Assembly: GCA_001779575.1 (NCBI GenBank)
Contig: MFKM01000030.1
Span: 1-30,924 of the forward strand
DNA: 30,924 nt
DNA from: Candidatus Jorgensenbacteria bacterium RIFCSPLOWO2_12_FULL_42_11
GTDB lineage: Bacteria; Patescibacteriota; Minisyncoccia; UBA6257; MFKM01
Direction: 5' to 3'
Position numbers and translations under genes: made by a program. Shown in pieces: positions 27,545 to 30,924 of this stretch; the stretch's first letter is position 1, and the number at the start of each line of letters is the position of its first letter. The notes under the pieces are model-generated. The model ran no database searches. It was given only the letters and a program-made list of their open reading frames with translations, and had not been told where the DNA came from.

Positions 27545-28288
27545 ATGACTACGGTTTTAATTAAAAGATTAAAAAAGGCGGCCGGCAGAAATTCCCAGGG
27601 GAGAATAACGGTTCGTCATCAAGGCGGCGGGCATAAGAAGCTTTACCGCTTGGTTGATTTTAAGCAAAATAAATTTGATATTCTCGGCCGAATTGAATCG
27701 CTGGAATACGATCCTTACCGTAGCGGCTTAATCGCTAAGGTGGTTTACGCTGACGGCGAGCGGCGTTATATTTTAGCTTCCCACGAAATGAAGGTGGGCG
27801 ACGAAATTATCACTTCGGCCGATGCTCCATTAAAACCAGGAAATCGCACTTTGCTGAAACGTATTGCGGTAGGCAGCTTCGTTTATAATATTGAATTGTC
27901 GCCGGGCAAAGGCGGCCAATTGGTTCGTTCCGCGGGCTTAGCCGTTCAGGTTCTGGCCAATGAGGAGGGCTATACTCATCTGAAATTAGCTTCCGGAGAA
28001 GTTAGAAAAGTTTTAGGGAGCGGTTACGCCACTCTTGGCCAGGTTTCCTATCCGGAACACAATTTGGAAGTAATCGGAAAAGCCGGCCGTTCGCGCTGGC
28101 TGGGAATCAGGCCGACTGTTCGCGGTACGGCTATGAATCCCCGCGACCATCCCTACGGCGGCGGTGAAGGTCGTCAGCCCCGAGGCACTCGCCGACCCAA
28201 GACCAAATGGGGCAAGATTACCGGTGGCCGCAGAACCAGAAACAAAAAAAAATGGTCAAGCAAATTAATTCTTGAAAGAAGAGAATAA
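27545..28288 (+). CDS. rplB: 50S ribosomal protein L2, short N-terminus
   Basis: Conserved 50S protein near the peptidyl transferase centre. The 247 residues run KKAAGRNSQGRITVRHQGGGHKKLYRLVDF, the central SH3-like part (ERRYILASHEMKVGD, PGKGGQLVRSAGLAVQVLANE), and the near-invariant RPTVRGTAMNPRDHPYGGGEGRQPRGTRRPKTKWGK with the functional His. About 28 residues usually found before the GRN motif (the KPTSPGRR-type tail) are missing. The start ATG is the copy created by the preceding element's insertion. Restoring the pre-insertion sequence puts the rplW stop 5 bases before this ATG, so the short N-terminus predates the insertion. Confidence 0.95.
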   Translation: MTTVLIKRLKKAAGRNSQGRITVRHQGGGHKKLYRLVDFKQNKFDILGRIESLEYDPYRSGLIAKVVYADGERRYILASHEMKVGDEIITSADAPLKPGNRTLLKRIAVGSFVYNIELSPGKGGQLVRSAGLAVQVLANEEGYTHLKLASGEVRKVLGSGYATLGQVSYPEHNLEVIGKAGRSRWLGIRPTVRGTAMNPRDHPYGGGEGRQPRGTRRPKTKWGKITGGRRTRNKKKWSSKLILERRE

Positions 28289-28301
28289 TTATTAATATAA
28301 T

Positions 28302-28628
28302 ATGTCAAGAAGCAGTAAAAAAGGCCCATACGTTTATCAAAAGCTTTTGGAAAAAATAGCCAAGTTAAAGCCGGGCGATCCGACGGCAATTAAAACATGG
28401 GCCAGGGATTCCGAAATTTCGCCGGAAATGGTTGGTTATACTTTTGGCGTTCACAACGGCAAAAATTTTATAACGGTCAGGGTATCGGAAGAAATGGTGG
28501 GTCATCGGTTGGGCGAATTTTCGCTGACCCGGAAATTCGTTAAACATGGCGGTAAAATCCAAAAAGAATTGGAGCAGAAAAAAGAAATGGCCCAGCAAGA
28601 ACAACCAAAACCGGCGGCCAAGCAGTAA
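28302..28628 (+). CDS. rpsS: 30S ribosomal protein S19
   Basis: Head protein of the 30S subunit. SRSSKKGPYVYQKLLEKI, IKTWARDSEISPEMVGYTFGVHNGKNFITVRVSEEMVGHRLGEFSLTRKF are typical. The 108 residues include a C-terminal tail (about 15 residues, Gln/Lys/Pro/Ala) beyond the usual 90-95. The stop TAA directly abuts the rplV ATG, so translation is probably coupled. Confidence 0.97.
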   Translation: MSRSSKKGPYVYQKLLEKIAKLKPGDPTAIKTWARDSEISPEMVGYTFGVHNGKNFITVRVSEEMVGHRLGEFSLTRKFVKHGGKIQKELEQKKEMAQQEQPKPAAKQ

Positions 28629-29171
28629 ATGCAAAATAGCCAAAACATGAAAACCCAAACAGCAAAATTAAGATATTTGAAAATCAGCCCGCGGAAAACC
28701 CGATTGGTGGCTGATTTGATTAAGGGTTTGCCGGTCAATGAAGCGGAGGCTCACCTTTTGATTTTACCCAATCGAGCCAGTAAACCGATTTTGAAATTAT
28801 TGCGGTCGGCCGTGGCTAACGCTAAAAATAATCAAAAAATAAACACCGAACATCTTTTCATAAAAGAAATCCGGGTAGACATAGGACCGCGGCAGAAACG
28901 CTCGCGAACCAGGGCCAGGGGCTCGTCCAGCTTGATTGAAAAGAAAAGTTGCCATATTATTCTAGTTTTAGCGGAATTAGAAAAAGAAATTCCGTTAAAA
29001 TTCAAATTTATTGCCAAGCCGAAAAAAATCAAAAAAGAAAAATTGACAAAAGGAAAGGCTGGAAAAGAAAAACCGGAGGGCTTGAAACCGGCGAAAGAAG
29101 AAAAAAACCAGGAAACAAAGCCCAAGAAATTGAGCGCTTTTAGACGGATTTTTAGAAGAAAAGCAATATAA
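28629..29171 (+). CDS. rplV: 50S ribosomal protein L22 with long basic tail
   Basis: Exit-tunnel protein. The L22 core is residues 7-118: KLRYLKISPRKTRLVADLIKGLPVNEA, AVANAKNN, IKEIRVDIGPRQKRSRTRARGSSSLIEKKSCHIILVL, including the tunnel hairpin. Then comes a roughly 60-residue Lys/Glu-rich, low-complexity tail ending LSAFRRIFRRKAI, making 180 residues against about 110 usually. ATG 28629 abuts the rpsS stop; ATG 28647 (MKTQTAKLRYL) matches the family start better and is a fair alternative. Confidence 0.95.
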   Translation: MQNSQNMKTQTAKLRYLKISPRKTRLVADLIKGLPVNEAEAHLLILPNRASKPILKLLRSAVANAKNNQKINTEHLFIKEIRVDIGPRQKRSRTRARGSSSLIEKKSCHIILVLAELEKEIPLKFKFIAKPKKIKKEKLTKGKAGKEKPEGLKPAKEEKNQETKPKKLSAFRRIFRRKAI

Positions 29172-29177
29172 AAAATT

Positions 29178-29861
29178 ATGGCTCGAAAAATCAATCCAAA
29201 TTCTTTCAGGCTGGGTCTAATCAGGAATTGGCAAAACCGTTGGTTTCTGAAGAGAAATTTAAATTACCTTTTAGAAGAGGATTATTTGGTGAGGCAAGAA
29301 ATTTTAAAAAAAATTATCAAGGCCGGAATAGCCGGCATTGAAATTGAACGGACGGGAAATCTTTGTAAAATTTTCATCAAAGCCGCTCGGCCGGGATTAA
29401 TTATCGGTCGGGGAGGCAAAGGCATTGAAGAACTGAAGAAAGCGATTGAAGCTGTCATAACGGTTTTTCGGCGCCGGAAAAAAATTAAGGAAATTCCGGA
29501 ATTGAATCTTGATATTGAAGAATTAAAGCGAACGGAAATTTCGGCCCAAGTGGAAGCCCAAAACGTCGCTTTTGATTTGGAAAGAAGGTTGCGTTTCCGG
29601 AGAGTTTTAAAAATGCATTTGGATGCTATTATGCAGAACAAAATAGCCAGAGGAGCCAAAATACGCTTGACTGGTCGGCTGGATGGAGCGGAAATCGCCC
29701 GGAAAGAATGGTTAGCCAAAGGCCGCATGCCCTTGACCAGTCTTAGGGCTGATATTGATTACGGCGAAGCCACGGCTTTCACGACTTACGGAACTATTGG
29801 CGTCAAAACCTGGATTTATAAAGGAGAAATATTTGACGAGAAAATAAAAAGTAGAATATGA
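29178..29861 (+). CDS. rpsC: 30S ribosomal protein S3
   Basis: Head protein at the mRNA entry channel. The 227 residues have INPNSFRLGLIRNWQNRWF, the KH domain GLIIGRGGKGIEELKKAI (GxxG loop), and the C-terminal domain RRLRFRRVLKMHLDAIMQNKIARGAKIRLTGRLDGAEIARKEW, TYGTIGVKTWIYKGE. The stop TGA lies at the start of an intergenic repeat shared with the rpmC-rpsQ gap. Confidence 0.97.
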   Translation: MARKINPNSFRLGLIRNWQNRWFLKRNLNYLLEEDYLVRQEILKKIIKAGIAGIEIERTGNLCKIFIKAARPGLIIGRGGKGIEELKKAIEAVITVFRRRKKIKEIPELNLDIEELKRTEISAQVEAQNVAFDLERRLRFRRVLKMHLDAIMQNKIARGAKIRLTGRLDGAEIARKEWLAKGRMPLTSLRADIDYGEATAFTTYGTIGVKTWIYKGEIFDEKIKSRI

Positions 29862-29901
29862 AATTCCAAATTCTATTTTCCAAATTCTAAATTTTAAAAC
29901 T
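29854..29901. repeat. intergenic repeat between rpsC and rplP
   Basis: The gap carries GAAATTCCAAATTCTATTTT and ends in TAAAACTATG. It aligns with the rpmC-rpsQ gap (30550-30598), roughly 80% by eye, and both begin at AGTAGRAT. AATTCTAAATT words connect it to the pilB-pilC and tatD repeats. Confidence 0.55.
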
Positions 29902-30315
29902 ATGTTTGAACCAAAAAAAGTAAAACATCGAAAATGGCACAAAGGCCGTTCGCGGAAGAGATTGACGGAGACCAGAGGCACCAAATTGGCTTTTGGCAGT
30001 TTTGGGATACAGGCCTTAACGCCATATTGGATAACCAGCCGCCAGCTGGAAGCGATCCGCAAAACTATCAGCCATTCCCTGAAAAATCGCGGCCGGATTT
30101 GGATCAGGGTTTTTCCCGACAAGCCGATTACGAAAATGCCGCCGGAAGTTACCCTTGGCGGCGGAAAAGGCGAAGTTGACCATTACGTTTTTCCTGTCAA
30201 GCCCGGCCGGATTATGTTTGAGGTGGATGGCGTGGAAGCGGCCGTTGCCCAGCACGCTTTAAAGATGGGGAGTCGAAAACTGCCGTTAAGGTCAAGAATT
30301 ATCAGTAAGGAGTAG
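29902..30315 (+). CDS. rplP: 50S ribosomal protein L16
   Basis: Protein of the A-site region of the 50S subunit. VKHRKWHKGRSRKRLTETRGTKLAFGSFGIQALTPYWITSRQLEAIRKTI and GRIWIRVFPDKPITKMPPEV are typical; 137 residues is normal. The loop near the catalytic centre, RMGKGKG in E. coli, reads TLGGGKG, so Arg81 (hydroxylated in E. coli) and Met82 are replaced. No Shine-Dalgarno sequence; the start follows an intergenic repeat. Confidence 0.97.
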   Translation: MFEPKKVKHRKWHKGRSRKRLTETRGTKLAFGSFGIQALTPYWITSRQLEAIRKTISHSLKNRGRIWIRVFPDKPITKMPPEVTLGGGKGEVDHYVFPVKPGRIMFEVDGVEAAVAQHALKMGSRKLPLRSRIISKE

Positions 30316-30351
30316 CCCCGAATAGACCTGTATAAATCAGCGAATATTATT

Positions 30352-30555
30352 ATGAAAAAAAAGAATTTTCAAGAAATTAAAAACAAGCCCGTCGCCGAGC
30401 TTCAAAAGGAATTGGTTGGATATCGGGAACGTTTTAGGGTTTTGAAATTTGACTTAGCCGCCGGCAAGGTTAAGAATATAAGAGAAATCAAAGAAGTTAA
30501 AAAGACGATTGCCCAAATTTTAACGATTATAAATAATAAAGAAAGTAGAAAGTAG
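30352..30555 (+). CDS. rpmC: 50S ribosomal protein L29
   Basis: Small helical protein near the tunnel exit. KKKNFQEIKNKPVAELQKELVGYRERFRVLKFDLAAGKVKNIREIKEVKKTIAQILTIIN is a complete L29 helical hairpin with the conserved KNIREI-like motif and 67 residues. It lies between rplP and rpsQ as usual. Confidence 0.95.
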   Translation: MKKKNFQEIKNKPVAELQKELVGYRERFRVLKFDLAAGKVKNIREIKEVKKTIAQILTIINNKESRK

Positions 30556-30598
30556 GATAAATGAAATCCTGGATTCTATTTTCCAGATCCTAAAACTT
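30550..30598. repeat. intergenic repeat between rpmC and rpsQ
   Basis: GAAATCCTGGATTCTATTTT, then CCAGATCCTAAAACTTATG. It aligns with the rpsC-rplP gap and adds a CTGGA...TCCAG stem. It overlaps the rpmC stop codon. Confidence 0.55.
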
Positions 30599-30847
30599 AT
30601 GGCTAGAAAATTAAAAGGAAAAATAATTTCCGATAAAATGACAAAAACGCGGGTGGTGGCCGTGACGAGATTGAAATTGCACCAAAAATACCGGAAATAT
30701 TATAAAATAACCAAAAGATTCAAAGCCCACGACGAAAAAAACGAATACAAAACGGGAGAAGATGTCGTGATTGAAGAATGCCGGCCATTGTCAAAAGAGA
30801 AGCGATGGCGAATTATCAGTAAATTAGCCACTATCCCCAGCGATTAA
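30599..30847 (+). CDS. rpsQ: 30S ribosomal protein S17
   Basis: Primary 16S rRNA-binding OB-fold protein. RKLKGKIISDKMTKTRVVAVTRLKLHQKYRKYYKITKRFKAHDEKNEYKTGEDVVIEECRPLSKEKRWRI carries the S17 signature (GEDVVIEECRPLSKEK). 82 residues is normal. Confidence 0.97.
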   Translation: MARKLKGKIISDKMTKTRVVAVTRLKLHQKYRKYYKITKRFKAHDEKNEYKTGEDVVIEECRPLSKEKRWRIISKLATIPSD

Positions 30848-30855
30848 CAATCAAT

Positions 30856-30924
30856 ATGATTCAAGAACGAACAATATTAAATGTAGCTGATAATTCCGGA
30901 GCAAAAATCATCCGATGTTTCAGG
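30856..30924 (+). CDS. rplN: 50S ribosomal protein L14 (5' part, cut by window end)
   Basis: ATG 30856 opens 23 codons to the edge reading MIQERTILNVADNSGAKIIR and on, the standard L14 N-terminus. The gene order rpsQ-rplN is the conserved one. The rest lies outside the window. Confidence 0.93.
   Translation, partial: MIQERTILNVADNSGAKIIRCFR

Noticed and set aside
1..30924. CRISPR array, rRNA operon, prophage or replication origin
   Set aside because: No evenly spaced direct repeats, rRNA-like sequence, phage structural genes or DnaA-box cluster were seen.
1..30924. Recoded TGA (glycine) as in Gracilibacteria/SR1
   Set aside because: Several genes (pilC, rplD, rpsC, dnaK-dnaJ linker gene) end at TGA in the expected place and no conserved Gly position is encoded by TGA.

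Overview
The window looks like a stretch of a reduced, AT-rich bacterial chromosome of the Candidate Phyla Radiation (Patescibacteria), most likely a Parcubacteria-type lineage. This is inferred from gene content and style: type IV pilus genes with several diverged prepilins, an archaeal-type aspartyl-tRNA synthetase, a DUF5671-like membrane protein, a tiny zinc-ribbon L28, very few Shine-Dalgarno sequences, several promoters whose predicted start lies at or near the ATG, and many short palindromic intergenic repeats. TGA is used as an ordinary stop codon (pilC, rplD, rpsC), so there is no sign of the TGA=Gly code of Gracilibacteria/SR1.

Layout. (1) About 1-5,070: type IV pilus genes pilB, pilC and two prepilins, interrupted by a GIY-YIG nuclease cassette with perfect 22-bp inverted ends and by a 146-bp miniature element that split the second prepilin and gave it a new start codon. 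(2) About 5,115-9,655: heat-shock cluster grpE-dnaK-(membrane protein)-dnaJ, with a HPD-to-HPH change in DnaJ. (3) 9,656-12,270: rmuC, a nucleotidyltransferase and a ComEC-type metallo-beta-lactamase protein in one tight operon. (4) About 12,268-14,256: aspS behind a long hairpin leader, then a small CAP-domain gene. (5) 14,267-18,583, minus strand: a candidate small RNA, tatD, tRNA-Pro(UGG), a DUF5671-like gene, peroxiredoxin, NDH-2-like oxidoreductase, tRNA-Pro(GGG), rpmB. (6) 18,606-20,721: an M50 protease and a B12-binding radical SAM protein. (7) 20,733-end: fused str and S10 ribosomal operons, rpsL-rpsG-fusA-tuf-rpsJ-rplC-rplD-rplW-rplB-rpsS-rplV-rpsC-rplP-rpmC-rpsQ-rplN (cut by the window end). 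No stretch longer than 300 bases lacks a gene.

The most unusual content is small and non-canonical. A family of miniature elements ends in CCCAGTA...ACTGGG and has 4-5 bp target duplications. It occurs three times: inside a prepilin gene, between rplD and rplW, and between rplW and rplB. The two ribosomal copies duplicated the start codon of the downstream gene on insertion, so the operon stayed readable, and both carry related short reading frames ending in FCLSEL. A second candidate novelty is a roughly 170-nt structured RNA with its own promoter and terminator downstream of tatD. Other points are a hairpin leader on aspS, a 42-bp perfect palindrome in front of tatD, palindrome-derived peptide insertions in GrpE and TatD, a shortened L3 and an N-terminally short L2. 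All functional calls come from reading motifs by eye; no database search was possible.
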